Shown here piece by piece: positions 21,571 through 31,636 of a DNA stretch of 64,000 bases. Location: positions 429,755 through 493,754 of the forward strand of contig NC_018332.1 of assembly GCF_000234665.1 (NCBI RefSeq), in the 5' to 3' direction. The notes under the pieces are model-generated. The model did no database searches. It worked only from the letters and a program-made list of their open reading frames with translations, and was not told where the DNA came from. Origin of the DNA: Leishmania mexicana MHOM/GT/2001/U1103 (lineage: Eukaryota > Euglenozoa > Kinetoplastea > Trypanosomatida > Trypanosomatidae). Made by a program: the position numbers and the translations under genes. Numbering within the stretch: position 1 is the stretch's first letter; each line of letters begins with the position of its first letter.

Positions 21571-22983
21571 ATGATCATTTCCCCCACGGCACCAGTGGGC
21601 AAGTGGGTGATTGTGCGCTCCGATCGCCTTGTCCTGTCGGTAGACAAGGCCGACCACGTGTACGTTGTTGGACGCGGGCGGCAGCTGCCATCTGCTCAGC
21701 TGCTGTCGCACAAGTACGCCTCGCGGGAGCACCTGACGGTGGTATGGCATCCCCCTCACCTCTACATGATCCAAGAGGGGAAGAACCCTTCCTTTCTCGG
21801 TGCGAGTTGCACACCCGTGCCTCGGCTGCGTGACGACGCCGCCGTCGAGTCAGACAGGAGTGCCGCGCCCCTGTGGCAGCGCGCGCAAGTGAGGTTTAGT
21901 GCGACGGCCGCCGCGAAGGACGCCACAGCGCACCGGAGTGCAGGCGACGTCATCACGGTCGACGTTCCTCTCTGTGACCCACTGACGTTCACGCAGGCGC
22001 CTGATCGCCATGCGATCGGCGCGGCGACTGTGCACTTCCCCGAGGAACTCGCTCTGCCAACGCTGACGGTCCGTTTTGAAGGAACGGAGGTCACTCGCGA
22101 GGATGCGACAGCTGCAGCGACAACGAAGACAACCGCGGAGATGCTCGCTGTGCCGTCGGCCAGGGCACTCGGCGGGGGTGACGATGATGATGAGGAGCTT
22201 AGTGATGGGGAGAGGCAAGCGAGCAGGCCCTCTAGGGGGTGGACAGGGAGCGGCGAAGAAGCGGCGGCGGCCAAGGGGAGTGGGAAGCCGGGGTGGCGTG
22301 GGTTGCTGGATGTGGCACTTCAGCAGCAGCAGCAGCAAGACACGTCGGGCTCATCACCGGCAGCGCAGGCAAAGGAAGCTCGATCGGAGCCACCGCGTTC
22401 CCTTGGAGCTGTCGCGCCATCTGCGCAGGTCCCGTTTGGCAGCGCATCGGGGAAGGCACCTGCACCAGCCTGTGCTGATCCTGCGCCGCCCAAGATGGGG
22501 ATCTGGGAATGGAAGAACCACGTAGAAGGTGATGACAGTGACTCCAGGTCGTGGCGCAAGTACAACCTCGCCGTGGCAGCGCTGCTGGAGAAGGCGTATG
22601 AAGACACGTCGGTTACCACGATCAAGATCCCTGACTCGGCCATGTTTGGCAAGCCAAATGCGAAGGGGTGCACGTACGGCGTGTGCTTCGCGGAGAAGGC
22701 GGTCGACGGGGCGATGATCCAGTATTCCCTAAAGGATCCCAGCAAGTTCTGCGTGATCCGTCGCACTGGCGGGCCTGCGGTGGACCGGAGGCGCGCAAAG
22801 AAGGCGCATGTCATTCAGTTGCCGTCATCGTCAGAAGACAGCGAGAGCGACAGTGAGGATAGCTTCAGCGATGACTCTGACGCGGAGGAAAGTGCGACCA
22901 CCTCTTCCTCGTCCAGCAGCAGCAGCAGTAGTAGTAGCAGCGACGACGGAAGACCCCAAAAGAAGAGGCGGCGTGCCTACTAG
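21571..22983 (+). CDS. FHA-domain plus WWE-domain protein
   Basis: A 470-residue protein with two recognisable domains. An FHA-type fold occupies about residues 10-80: VVGRGR with G34 and R35, then SREH (S51, R52, H54) and N72 at the end of the pattern; these are the usual phosphothreonine-binding positions. A WWE domain occupies about 311-400: WEW (first Trp W312), then SWRKYN, LLEKAY, YGVCF, IQYSL and CVIRR, matching the family's W-W-E spacing. WWE modules bind ADP-ribose units or act in ubiquitin ligases. The middle is acidic and low-complexity with a short poly-Gln; the C-terminal tail alternates acidic and poly-Ser blocks and ends in a basic PKKRRRR-like patch, a likely nuclear signal. 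A role as a reader in DNA-damage or chromatin signalling is inference from the domain pair. Confidence 0.85.
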   Translation: MIISPTAPVGKWVIVRSDRLVLSVDKADHVYVVGRGRQLPSAQLLSHKYASREHLTVVWHPPHLYMIQEGKNPSFLGASCTPVPRLRDDAAVESDRSAAPLWQRAQVRFSATAAAKDATAHRSAGDVITVDVPLCDPLTFTQAPDRHAIGAATVHFPEELALPTLTVRFEGTEVTREDATAAATTKTTAEMLAVPSARALGGGDDDDEELSDGERQASRPSRGWTGSGEEAAAAKGSGKPGWRGLLDVALQQQQQQDTSGSSPAAQAKEARSEPPRSLGAVAPSAQVPFGSASGKAPAPACADPAPPKMGIWEWKNHVEGDDSDSRSWRKYNLAVAALLEKAYEDTSVTTIKIPDSAMFGKPNAKGCTYGVCFAEKAVDGAMIQYSLKDPSKFCVIRRTGGPAVDRRRAKKAHVIQLPSSSEDSESDSEDSFSDDSDAEESATTSSSSSSSSSSSSSDDGRPQKKRRRAY

Positions 22984-24082
22984 GCGTCCCGAGCTATGTG
23001 CGCATGTATGGGCACGCACCAGTCTCTCTATAGCGAACAAGAGGCTTCTTGGCGTACCCCCTCCCCTCTCCCCACTCTCCTGCACCACCGGTCACTGGAC
23101 GGCGTCCATTTCGCTCTGTTCAACGTGGGTTCTCTGTGGACGTGTGGTGGGGCAGCTCCCCGTGATCGATGCCCGTTGAGTCTGTATTAATTTTCAGTTT
23201 GTTTGACTCTTGCCGTTATGCTCTGCCGGTGGCTCCCCCCCCCTCCCCCCTTTGTGAAGAGGTTCATAGATGAGGACGAGAAAGCAGCTGGTCAGAGGAC
23301 ACTAGGAGGGGGGAGATCCTGCATGAAGCGGAAGGAGGAAAGGGGGCTGCCAACGCGTGGAGATGGTGGCAGAGACGGTCATTCCTCACACTCCTCCCCA
23401 TGCCGCCTCTTCTACTCGTTTTATTCTACGCCTGTGTGTAACATCGGGTGGCCACGTGCATGCTAACATGTCTTGTTGTGTGACCTCCTCTCGTCACGCT
23501 TGCACGTTCCTTGCCCCCGTGTCACCTCCTCGTTTCCTTGGTTGGCCATGGAGGCCATCGAGCTCGCCATGCCTACTAACAGCCCGAAGCACACCCCTCC
23601 CCTACTCCATTTTTTGATAGGGAAGCATAGTGCCGGCGTCGGCGTCATGGCCTTGTTCTCCGGCGTGTCTTTAAAGGTGACGACGTGGCGACTTTACCAT
23701 GACGTCCCTCCGCACCTGTCGCGCACCACCGACTTTTCTCCGGGGTGGGCGAGGGACACGACATGCTTCTCAGTTAGCTGCCCTCCTCGATCCCCCACCC
23801 TCCACCCCTTTCTGTTACCCTCTTCCACATCAGTAGACTCCTTCGCTCGTGACAGCCTGCAACCGGATTGATGTCAATGCTCGATCACCTGCACCTCTTC
23901 TCCCGCGCCCCTTCCTTGACACCCACGTCTATTTTGCTTCACGCATCTGGGCCCTACCCCCCCCCTTCACTCTTTCCTCCGCCGCCAGAGCGTTCACTGC
24001 GGTGGTATCCGTTATACTTGCTCCACGCGCCCACGTCATTTTCGGGAACCTTGACTGTAGCAACGCTGCACGTTGAGGCCAT
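22984..24082 (+). other. Intergenic spacer (1.1 kb)
   Basis: No gene is seen. C-rich tracts occur at 23060-23085 and 23230-23250. The stretch 23470-23700 is moderately complex but its frames break quickly. The probable SL acceptor for the next gene is the AG at 24059-24060 (ttgactgtag). Confidence 0.5.
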
Positions 24083-25324
24083 ATGGCAGCCCTGTTTCAA
24101 CTCACGGCACGCCGGGTCAGCACCCCGGCCGGCATCGCACCGTGCCAGCTGGGGGAGTCCCCCACCTGGGACGAGGAGCACCAAGCTCTGTGGTGGATCG
24201 ACATCCTTGGCGAGGCCCTATACGTTGGCCAGCCGGCGCCAGACAGCATGCGTGATTTCGACCACGTCGCCGTGCTGCCGCTACGCGGACATCGCCCTGG
24301 GTTCATCGTGCACGCCGCTGCAGAAGATGCCGCTGGCACGGAAAAGCCGGCGATGCAAAATGCCACTCCGTACCATGCTGTGTGGGGCTCGCAGAAGGGG
24401 CTGTACTACACCTCATATTCTACAGCTTTGCCGTGGCGCATCTCGGGACAGGCGTGCCTGCTGCCACAGCTGGACGCCATGATGCCGGTATTGCACTATC
24501 AGATAGCCCGCTTTCCGCAGTCGCTTTTCCCACTCCAGGGGGGCCGTGTCTACCGCTTCAACGACGGCAAAGTCGGGCCTGACAACTCTCTTTGCTGCGG
24601 TGGCATGATGGAGCGCACAGACAGCTTTCCTAGGCGCGACCGGGCGTCTGGGTCCCTGATGCGGTGGGCCGCCGGAGGCCCCCCCAACGCGTTGCCCTCC
24701 TCCTCGCCTTCCGTCACGACCGATGGGTTCTCGGTTGAGGTGCCTAATGTGACAGTGTCGAACGGGATAGGGTGGTCCCCGGCCGGGGATGTCTTGTACC
24801 ACGTTGACACGACTGCCGCCGTGATTCGTGCATTCCCGTACCAAGCTGCGTCCCCCGCGGAGGGCCCCGCAAGGGGCCTCCACCGCGAAGAAGGGACAAG
24901 GGAGCCGCGGTACGTGTACTGGGCACTGCCCGGTGCCCTGAGAGAGCGGGGTGCCACGCTTGACGGACTGTGCGTAGACGCGTCGGGGGCAGTGTGGGTG
25001 GCGCTGGCGGGCATCGGTGAGGTGGTGCGCCTGCAGGACCGCAAGGTCGGCGCCACAGTTGCTGAGCGCATTGCTATTACGGGCGTTGTCAGGTTGCCGG
25101 AGGTAGCACTGTGCACGAGCTGCTGTTTTGGCGGCGCTGACCTCACCACGCTCTACATCACCACCGCGCGTGGCACCTCGAAGGAGGCGGCGGCGTCCTG
25201 CAAGCAGGACGGCGCAGGGTGGATTTATGCGGTAAACTTGAAAGGGATTGCGAAGGGCATGCCCGCCGCGCGGCTGCGCCTGCCCGCGTTCAGTCTGTCA
25301 GCCCTGCAACAGCATCACCTGTAG
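24083..25324 (+). CDS. SMP-30/gluconolactonase/LRE-like (regucalcin-type) beta-propeller protein
   Basis: A 413-residue protein with the SMP-30/regucalcin signature. ESPTWDEEHQALWWIDI places metal ligand E25. YRFNDGKVGPDNSLCCGGM supplies the substrate-binding N160/D161. VSNGIGWSPAGDVLYHVDT gives N227 and LDGLCVDASGAVWVAL gives D294, which together with E25 match the Glu/Asn/Asp divalent-metal site of the six-bladed propeller. Family members hydrolyse sugar lactones or related esters using a divalent metal. The protein is about 100 residues longer than regucalcin: loops are inserted between E25 and N160 and between N160 and N227, and there is a Ser/Pro-rich loop near 205-220. The substrate is unknown. 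No targeting peptide is obvious. The ATG lies 23 bases after the predicted SL acceptor. Confidence 0.9.
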   Translation: MAALFQLTARRVSTPAGIAPCQLGESPTWDEEHQALWWIDILGEALYVGQPAPDSMRDFDHVAVLPLRGHRPGFIVHAAAEDAAGTEKPAMQNATPYHAVWGSQKGLYYTSYSTALPWRISGQACLLPQLDAMMPVLHYQIARFPQSLFPLQGGRVYRFNDGKVGPDNSLCCGGMMERTDSFPRRDRASGSLMRWAAGGPPNALPSSSPSVTTDGFSVEVPNVTVSNGIGWSPAGDVLYHVDTTAAVIRAFPYQAASPAEGPARGLHREEGTREPRYVYWALPGALRERGATLDGLCVDASGAVWVALAGIGEVVRLQDRKVGATVAERIAITGVVRLPEVALCTSCCFGGADLTTLYITTARGTSKEAAASCKQDGAGWIYAVNLKGIAKGMPAARLRLPAFSLSALQQHHL

Positions 25325-26511
25325 CGCGTGTATGCGGCTGCGCGCAATGTAGCCGTCGCTTGTCCATACATGCGCCTGTGTCTTCTACCGTCATGCCTGT
25401 TCTTCGATGGGCATATGCCGCATGCCCACTCTGTTTATGTGTTTTTTCCTCTATTTGGATGACGCTCGCACAGTGGTGCGTGGCCACAGCTCAAATCTAC
25501 GACACGAGCTCACTGAACGCAAGCACGCACGCATCACCAAGCTCTCAGGCGTGACGAATGTGCAATGGAAAGTGGGTGGAGAGAAGCGGTGAAGGGAAGC
25601 GCTGGCATGGTCGTTTCCGTGAACGCTCACAGACTTTCAAAGAGGGTGATCTCGTCTCAACTATGCTCTCAAGGAAGGCATGAGAGGCGAAATCGGGGTA
25701 GCCTTGCGTTGAGTCTCTCGCTCCCTCACTGCGCGCTAACCTGTAAGCAAAGCGAGGGGCTGCGTAGATGGTGGGCAGCACACGTGCTCTTGAGAGAGAG
25801 CGATGCGCATCACTGTTGTTGTTTCCGTCTGTTTCACGTATTCCCCTTCTTCTTTCCTCCTCTCGTTGCCCCTTTGCCCACCACCACCACCACCACACAT
25901 GGGCGTTGCTGCATGCGCGCTCACGCGTGGCTTACATCACTCGTGCCCTCCTCCCCTCCGTGGCCGCTCCACGCAGTAATCCTCATCTTTGACCTCAAAA
26001 ACCAGTGTGCCCCCCCCGCGCCTTTTGGCCCATCCCCTCTTTCCTTTTACTTCGGATTTTGTGTGCGTGTGCGCCCGTGTGTGTGTTCTTGCCCTTTGTC
26101 TCGCGCGTGCTCACCCCTACCTGGCTGTGTGTTCCGGCTCCTCGATCATCGCCGCAGCGCGTCGGCTTTCTCTCGTCTCTCGTCTCTCGGCTCTCGTGGG
26201 CTGCCCTTGACCCCTTTTTTTCATCTTTCTCGCCCCTCTTCTCCCCTTCGTCTTGTCGAGTTCCGCGCTAGATCATTGGGTCCTTCGCTTCCTAAGCTTT
26301 CAGCGAAGTACTATTGGGACGGGGGCAGGAGGAGAGCAACGGAAACAGCGAAACGAGGTCGTGGTAAAGTCGAAGGAAAAGGCAGAGAGAGGGAACGAGA
26401 TACAGAGCATCGCTGCGCCTCACAGGCAACGGATCAAAAGGGACCACGTAAACAGCACAGATCGGAATGCCAGGTGCGTACTTACGTGCTAAGTCGCCTC
26501 GGTAGTCTCCG

Positions 26512-26542
<31 letters not shown>

Positions 26543-26990
26543 CGATTCTCGACCGCCCCGCTCCCTCCCCCTCCCTCCTCTCTGTCTCCTTTTATTTTGA
26601 CGCTCTTTTTTTCCTCGTTGTATTAACGGTCGTCTCTCAGCCAGTCCTCTCGGGTCTTGTGCGCAGCAGCACACACGTGCACAAGCACACGCCCCTCCCC
26701 CTCCCCCTCCCTCCCGCACGCGCGACAAAAAAAAAGCAGAAGGCCGCGTAAAGGTACCATAAGGAAGGACGGACAGCCGCAAAAGGTGCACCAGCCCGTT
26801 TGCAGCACACTCAGCAACGAACGGAAGAACAACTAACCAAGGAGCACGTGCACCGTGCCCTAACCGTTGTCGTCTTTCTGGGACTGGTAACCGGAAAAAG
26901 AGAGAGGCAGCGACTACACCCTCCCCCTTCCCCACTTCACATCTCGCCTACTCATCTAGTCCCCAACCCCTCCTCCCTTAAACTTTAGCC
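25325..26990 (+). other. Intergenic spacer (1.7 kb)
   Basis: No gene is seen. (CAC)n occurs at 25881-25897, A-rich sequence around 26370-26400, and a long (TG)n at 26512-26538. C/T-rich sequence continues to the probable SL acceptor at 26987-26988 (aactttag), right before the P450 reductase ATG. A long open frame at 25565-26626 is low complexity and rejected. Confidence 0.5.
26512..26538 (+). repeat. (TG)n microsatellite
   Basis: Uninterrupted TG dinucleotides, about 13 units, in the 5' region of the P450 reductase gene. Confidence 0.85.
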
Positions 26991-28928
26991 ATGTCGTTCC
27001 TCTACATTGTCGCCACGGTGCTGTTCGCCTTGGCTGGCTATTTCTACTTCCAGCTGAACCGGCAGGCTTCCGGGCGCTATGGCGCTGTGTCTGCCACCAC
27101 CAATCCCAATGGCAAGAAGGCGCCTGGCGTGAGCGACGCCGCTGCCAGCGGCAGTGACGCAGTTGCGAAGAACGAAAAGGAGGTCACTGTCCTGTTTGGA
27201 TCGCAGACAGGCACGGCTGAGATGTTTGCCAAGACGCTGACTCGCGAGGGTACGAAGCTCGGTGTGCCTATCAAGGTATGCGACGTCGACTGCTACGAGG
27301 CGTACAACATGGAGTACGAGCGCCTTGTCATTCTAATATGCGCCACCTACGGCGAGGGCGAGCCGACTGACACAATGAAGAACTTCCACGACTGGATGAT
27401 GGACGAGTGCCGCTCGCCAGGGGAGGAGCTGGCGAATGTGAAGTACGCCGTGTTCGGCCTGGGTGATCGTCAGTACAATTACTTCTGCGAGGAGGGTATC
27501 GTCATGGATAGCCGCTTCGAGGAGCTCGGGGCGCAGCGCATTTTCGGCCTTGGCTGCGGCGACTCGGGCAACGGGCAGCTGGAGGAACAGTTCGATGAGT
27601 GGTGCAAGGATCTCTGGCCCGCTGTCGGGCGTGCTCTGAACATCACTATCAAGGATAACTCGGAAGAGCCCGTGGAGCCACAGTGTCGAATCAAGTACTG
27701 GGAGGAGGCCGAGGAACCGCTTGCGTTCCCCAAGACGACTTCCGTGCTGGAGCCAACGCAGCGCCTGCCGGTGTGGGTGCCCATCATCCGCAACGAAGAG
27801 CTGCTGCGCAAGACCGAGGGGCACAGCACCCGCGCCATCGAGTTCAGCATCAGCGGCACCATCATCTCCTACCAAGCCGGTGATCACCTCGGCATCCTGC
27901 CGTGCAACCCGGATGAGCTTGTCTCACAGTACCTGCAGTCCCTCGGCATCTCCGACGAGGAAGCCTGCCGCGTCTTCTCTCTGCAGGAGAAAAGGACGCT
28001 CAAGAACGTCCTCCCAACTCGTGTGTCGATGCGCACGGCGCTTAAGTGGTACATCGACCTCACCGGACCCCCGAAGAAGTCGACGCTGCGCGCCTTTGCT
28101 CACTGCTGCACCGACCCCGTGCAGAAAGAGGAGCTGCTGCGCATTCTGCGCGTGAACCCGGACGCACAGAGGGAGTTCGCGAAACTATGCGGTAAGCTGC
28201 GCACGATGCTAGGCTTCCTGCGCAAGTTCAACTCTGCCAAGGTGCCGCAGTCCTTTTTCCTCGAGCTCATGCCGCGCATCGCGCCCCGCTACTACTCTAT
28301 CTCCTCCGACCTCCTTGCCACACCGACCTTGGTGGGGACGACGGTCGGCATTATCGATGGTGGTCTGTGCACGAACATGCTGGCCAGGATGCAGGTGGGC
28401 GACAAGGTGCCCGTGTTTGTGCGCAAGTCCAACTTCCACCTCCCGTTGCGGCACAAGGAGCGGCCGGTGGTGATGATTGGCGCCGGCACCGGTGTGGCAC
28501 CATTCATCGGCTTCATTGCGCGCCGTGGGGTCTGGAAGCAGAAAGGCACTGAACTCGGCAAGTCCATCCTCTTCTTTGGCTGCCGCCGGCATGACGAGGA
28601 TCACATCTTCGAGGACTACTGCACGGAGGCGGTGCACGAAGGGGTCCTGTCGGCGCTGGTGACCGCGTACAGTCGCGACCAAGCCCACAAGGTGTACGTC
28701 CAGCACCGGCTGAGGGAGCGGGGGGCGGAGATATGGGAAATGTTGGTATCGGGCGCGAATGTCTACATCTGCGGTGACTCGAGGCGCATGGCCAAGGACG
28801 TGGAGGCGGAGCTCAAACGCATTGTGGAGGTGGAGGGCAAGATGTCGCGCGAGGCCGCTACCGAGCACATCAGAGCGATGGAAAAGGAGGGGCGGTACCT
28901 AAAGGATGTGTGGTCGTCGGCCTTGTAG
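26991..28928 (+). CDS. CPR: NADPH--cytochrome P450 reductase
   Basis: A 645-residue diflavin reductase. Residues 1-21 are a hydrophobic N-terminal anchor (FLYIVATVLFALAGYFYF). The flavodoxin-like FMN domain follows, with LFGSQTGTAEMFAK from about residue 68 and CATYGEGEPTD. The FAD domain has RYYSISSD starting at R433 and GGLCTNMLARM. The NADPH domain has IGAGTGVAPFIGF with G497, FFGCRR and YICGDSRRMAKDVE. The C-terminus YLKDVWSSAL retains the Trp that stacks on the flavin. These enzymes pass electrons from NADPH via FAD and FMN to microsomal P450s such as sterol 14-demethylase (CYP51), so an ER membrane location is expected. Length and domain order are normal. No P450 gene is adjacent, as usual for trypanosomatids. 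Confidence 0.95.
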   Translation: MSFLYIVATVLFALAGYFYFQLNRQASGRYGAVSATTNPNGKKAPGVSDAAASGSDAVAKNEKEVTVLFGSQTGTAEMFAKTLTREGTKLGVPIKVCDVDCYEAYNMEYERLVILICATYGEGEPTDTMKNFHDWMMDECRSPGEELANVKYAVFGLGDRQYNYFCEEGIVMDSRFEELGAQRIFGLGCGDSGNGQLEEQFDEWCKDLWPAVGRALNITIKDNSEEPVEPQCRIKYWEEAEEPLAFPKTTSVLEPTQRLPVWVPIIRNEELLRKTEGHSTRAIEFSISGTIISYQAGDHLGILPCNPDELVSQYLQSLGISDEEACRVFSLQEKRTLKNVLPTRVSMRTALKWYIDLTGPPKKSTLRAFAHCCTDPVQKEELLRILRVNPDAQREFAKLCGKLRTMLGFLRKFNSAKVPQSFFLELMPRIAPRYYSISSDLLATPTLVGTTVGIIDGGLCTNMLARMQVGDKVPVFVRKSNFHLPLRHKERPVVMIGAGTGVAPFIGFIARRGVWKQKGTELGKSILFFGCRRHDEDHIFEDYCTEAVHEGVLSALVTAYSRDQAHKVYVQHRLRERGAEIWEMLVSGANVYICGDSRRMAKDVEAELKRIVEVEGKMSREAATEHIRAMEKEGRYLKDVWSSAL

Positions 28929-30319
28929 GAAACCCCGATGGACGAGGAGAGAGAAGTGAAGAAAGGTGAGAATGTGATGAAGCAACACAATTTTTCGTGA
29001 GAAGGCAATCATGTGTAAGGCACACCCGGAGGGGGCGACCATCTACGTATGGGGAGGTCGGGCGACGTGGATACGTGAAGGGGAGGGGGCACTGAAGAAG
29101 GGCAGGGTCAGGCAAAGAGGCGATGGACGGATAGCGGTGTTCGCCAGTGACACCACCGGAGGAGAGAAGATGGTGTGCGCTTTTGGCTCTGCGCCTATGA
29201 CCTTCGTAGCGTCCTTGTCACAGTCGTCCTACCTAGGAGGCAGCAGTATCTGGGTCTGTGAAGATCGTGTGTACGTTCTAATTTCCCTCTCTGCTCTTGT
29301 TCGAGGTATGGGCCTCACCACCGTCCGTTTGACCGTATTCTTCGACGTACACGGTCCCACCCCCTTCCCCTTTTCCTTCCACCCACCCTCCGTTGAACTT
29401 CCCTCTCCCTCTCTCACTCACTCACTCACTCACACCCCGCACGTCCCGCACGTCGTGCATGGCGTATGTCGCCGTCGGTGGACAAATCGGAAAAAAAATC
29501 CTCTTCTCCTCCTCCTTCGTAAGCCTCCGCCTTGCGTCTCTCGGCGATGTTCGGTGACCGTGTAAAGCTCACACACACGCACGCATAGGGAAAAAATGAT
29601 GATACGAGGTGATATGTGCAACAGGCGGGTCGAAGCAGGTCCTGACATATCTAATGTAGCGGAGGTATCCTGCATGCGCAGCGACTCAGATACACACGCA
29701 TATCTGGTGTGGTGTGTTTGCAGGGCGTATCTTTGATAGGCCCTTCCCCCCTCACCACCCCCTGCTCATGTCTGCCTACTCTTTCTCTTCTATTCCTCGC
29801 CGGCTACGGTGCTTCAGGGAACCGGAGACGTCAAAAGAGGGCGGGGGAGGGCACGTGCACAGCAGGAAAGACCCTTGCCGGGGATCAGCCGTACTCGACT
29901 CGGTGGACCCGACACAGACCGCGCTCCTCTCCCTGAAGGGCAAAATGGAGGACTTCGTCGATCTGTCAACCCCCCCCTAATGTGCTTTGCCTCCTCTTCC
30001 TCTGTCTCGTTCTGATTTCGCATACCTCTTCTTCTCTGAATGATGCGTCTGTGCGGCATCACTGCCTCTCTGCGCTCCGTGTCTTTTTCCCGTTTCTTGT
30101 TGTGCTTTTGTGGCACAAGCACAGGTGGTGCGTCGCTCCCCACCCCTCCCTCCCTCCCCCTCCATTGTCTCTCTATCGAAGCCTTGCACGAGTGCCCCCC
30201 CCCTCTCTCCCCCGCCTAGCCCCAATACAGCCAAGCGCACACATAGATATCCCCTCCACGACTCATCACGAGTATCATCATTCCTACCTGTCTTTGCCTC
30301 GTCACCTCCTCTTTTAGCC
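28929..30319 (+). other. Intergenic spacer (1.4 kb)
   Basis: No gene is supported. An open frame at 29011-29565 begins with mixed sequence but ends in C/T-derived repeats, so it is not called. (TCAC)n lies at 29412-29434. A probable SL acceptor for the next gene is AG at 30316-30317 or a site slightly upstream. Confidence 0.5.
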
Positions 30320-31636
30320 ATGTCCTTCACGCTGATGGCCTGCACCGATATTCGGGGGCAGAAGGTGAACATCGAGCTCCCCTTTGAGCAGCCGCCCTCC
30401 TCGATGGAGGTGTTGCGGTCTACCCTCGAGCATCTGTTCCGTCGAGAGGAGGAGGCAATCAAGTACTCGATGGGCTACACAGACATGCGCGCGTGCGAGC
30501 CCTTCACGATCAACCGCCTGCAGCGCTACGACGACGACTCGCAGCGCTGGGCAGATGTTACGTCCATTGACGTGCTCCAAACGTACGACCAGATCTACGT
30601 GTTTCGCAGGAACAGCACCAAGGCGGACATCTCCACCCAGCGAGAGCTGCCACCACCCAGGATGTCGGAGTTCTTTCACGACCCGGCTGCCCCTGGGTCC
30701 TTCCACACGCCACGCGGGTCATTACGCATGAAAGAGAACGGTACCGCAGCCGCTTCGGTTCCCACCAGCGGTGACTACGGCGGGAGTGCGTCACCGAACC
30801 AGGCGCGTCCCAGCGCTGGCAGTAGCCTCTACAGGGGCGGTGGTGCCTCTGGCTCCGCGCCGGCCGCACGGCCTCCGGAGCGCTACCCCGAAGCCGACCC
30901 TTACCCGGTGTCAGCGCCACCGCCTACCTCTGCCGCGGCGCTGCCGACACCACCGCCGTCGTCGTCTTTCTACTACAAGGAGCGCACCACACCGGAGCGG
31001 GTGGAGTACCTCTTCTCCTTCGGCAGTCAGCACAACGGCAGCGCCTTTCTTACAGAAAAGGCGTTCGAGCACATTTTTCTCGTGGCCAGTGTTGCCTTCC
31101 CGGTCGAGGTTCTGCAGGACCTCTTCGCCCACTTCGCCACACGCGGGGATGGTGGTGTGGGTACGGCGACCATGAGTCAGGAGAGCTTCCAAGAGTTCGC
31201 CACGTACTTCCCGGTCCTGGTGAACATCGCCTACCAGCGCATCACAAACCGAAATCGTGAGGAGGCAATTCGCGCAGCGCAGCTCGACAACGCCAAGCAG
31301 GTAAAACAGGCGCGGCGCCAGCTGCAGGAATTGGAGGCCCGACTCGAAGCCGCACGCAAGCAGGTGCAGGAGGCCGAGCAACGCGAGGCTCGCCTGCAGG
31401 AGGACCTCTACGATATTAGCATGCAGCGTGATCCGGAGTATTGCCAAGATGAGCAGAAGCTTCTGGACAAGGAGGTGAGCGTCTTCAAGTACCGTGAGCG
31501 ACTGTCCCGCGAGGAACGCGACTATGAGCGACTAGCTATCGAGCGACGGAAGCGCGCCGTGGCAGCCGCGGGGCGTTCCCGGTCTCACTCCCCACAAGGG
31601 ACGTACGACCCGAGCCGATATGGCCCCCGTGATTAG
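30320..31636 (+). CDS. Coiled-coil protein with a BILBO1-like N-terminal domain
   Basis: A 438-residue protein. Residues 1-100 (starting MSFTLMACTDIRGQKVNIEL, ending near DQIYVFRRN) have the strand pattern of the ubiquitin-like N-terminal domain of the trypanosome flagellar-pocket-collar protein BILBO1, including the final YVF strand after a RLQRYDDDSQRWADV hairpin. A Pro/Ser/Gly-rich linker covers about 115-215. Residues about 220-300 look EF-hand-like, with a loop ATRGDGGVGTATMSQESF that is a poor calcium site. Residues about 305-420 form a heptad coiled coil rich in Ala, Glu, Arg and Gln. The same domain order (N-domain, EF-hands, coiled coil) occurs in BILBO1, but the sequence is clearly different, so this is at most a paralogue. 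A cytoskeletal role is inference. The start is the ATG just after ttttag. Confidence 0.75.
   Translation: MSFTLMACTDIRGQKVNIELPFEQPPSSMEVLRSTLEHLFRREEEAIKYSMGYTDMRACEPFTINRLQRYDDDSQRWADVTSIDVLQTYDQIYVFRRNSTKADISTQRELPPPRMSEFFHDPAAPGSFHTPRGSLRMKENGTAAASVPTSGDYGGSASPNQARPSAGSSLYRGGGASGSAPAARPPERYPEADPYPVSAPPPTSAAALPTPPPSSSFYYKERTTPERVEYLFSFGSQHNGSAFLTEKAFEHIFLVASVAFPVEVLQDLFAHFATRGDGGVGTATMSQESFQEFATYFPVLVNIAYQRITNRNREEAIRAAQLDNAKQVKQARRQLQELEARLEAARKQVQEAEQREARLQEDLYDISMQRDPEYCQDEQKLLDKEVSVFKYRERLSREERDYERLAIERRKRAVAAAGRSRSHSPQGTYDPSRYGPRD

Noticed and set aside
25565..26626. 353-codon open frame upstream of the P450 reductase gene
   Set aside because: Low-complexity translation of C/T and TG tracts in the 5' spacer.
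29011..29565. 184-codon open frame after the P450 reductase gene
   Set aside because: The first part looks mixed, but the second half is C/T and TCAC repeat translation. There is no SL acceptor directly upstream and no family resemblance.
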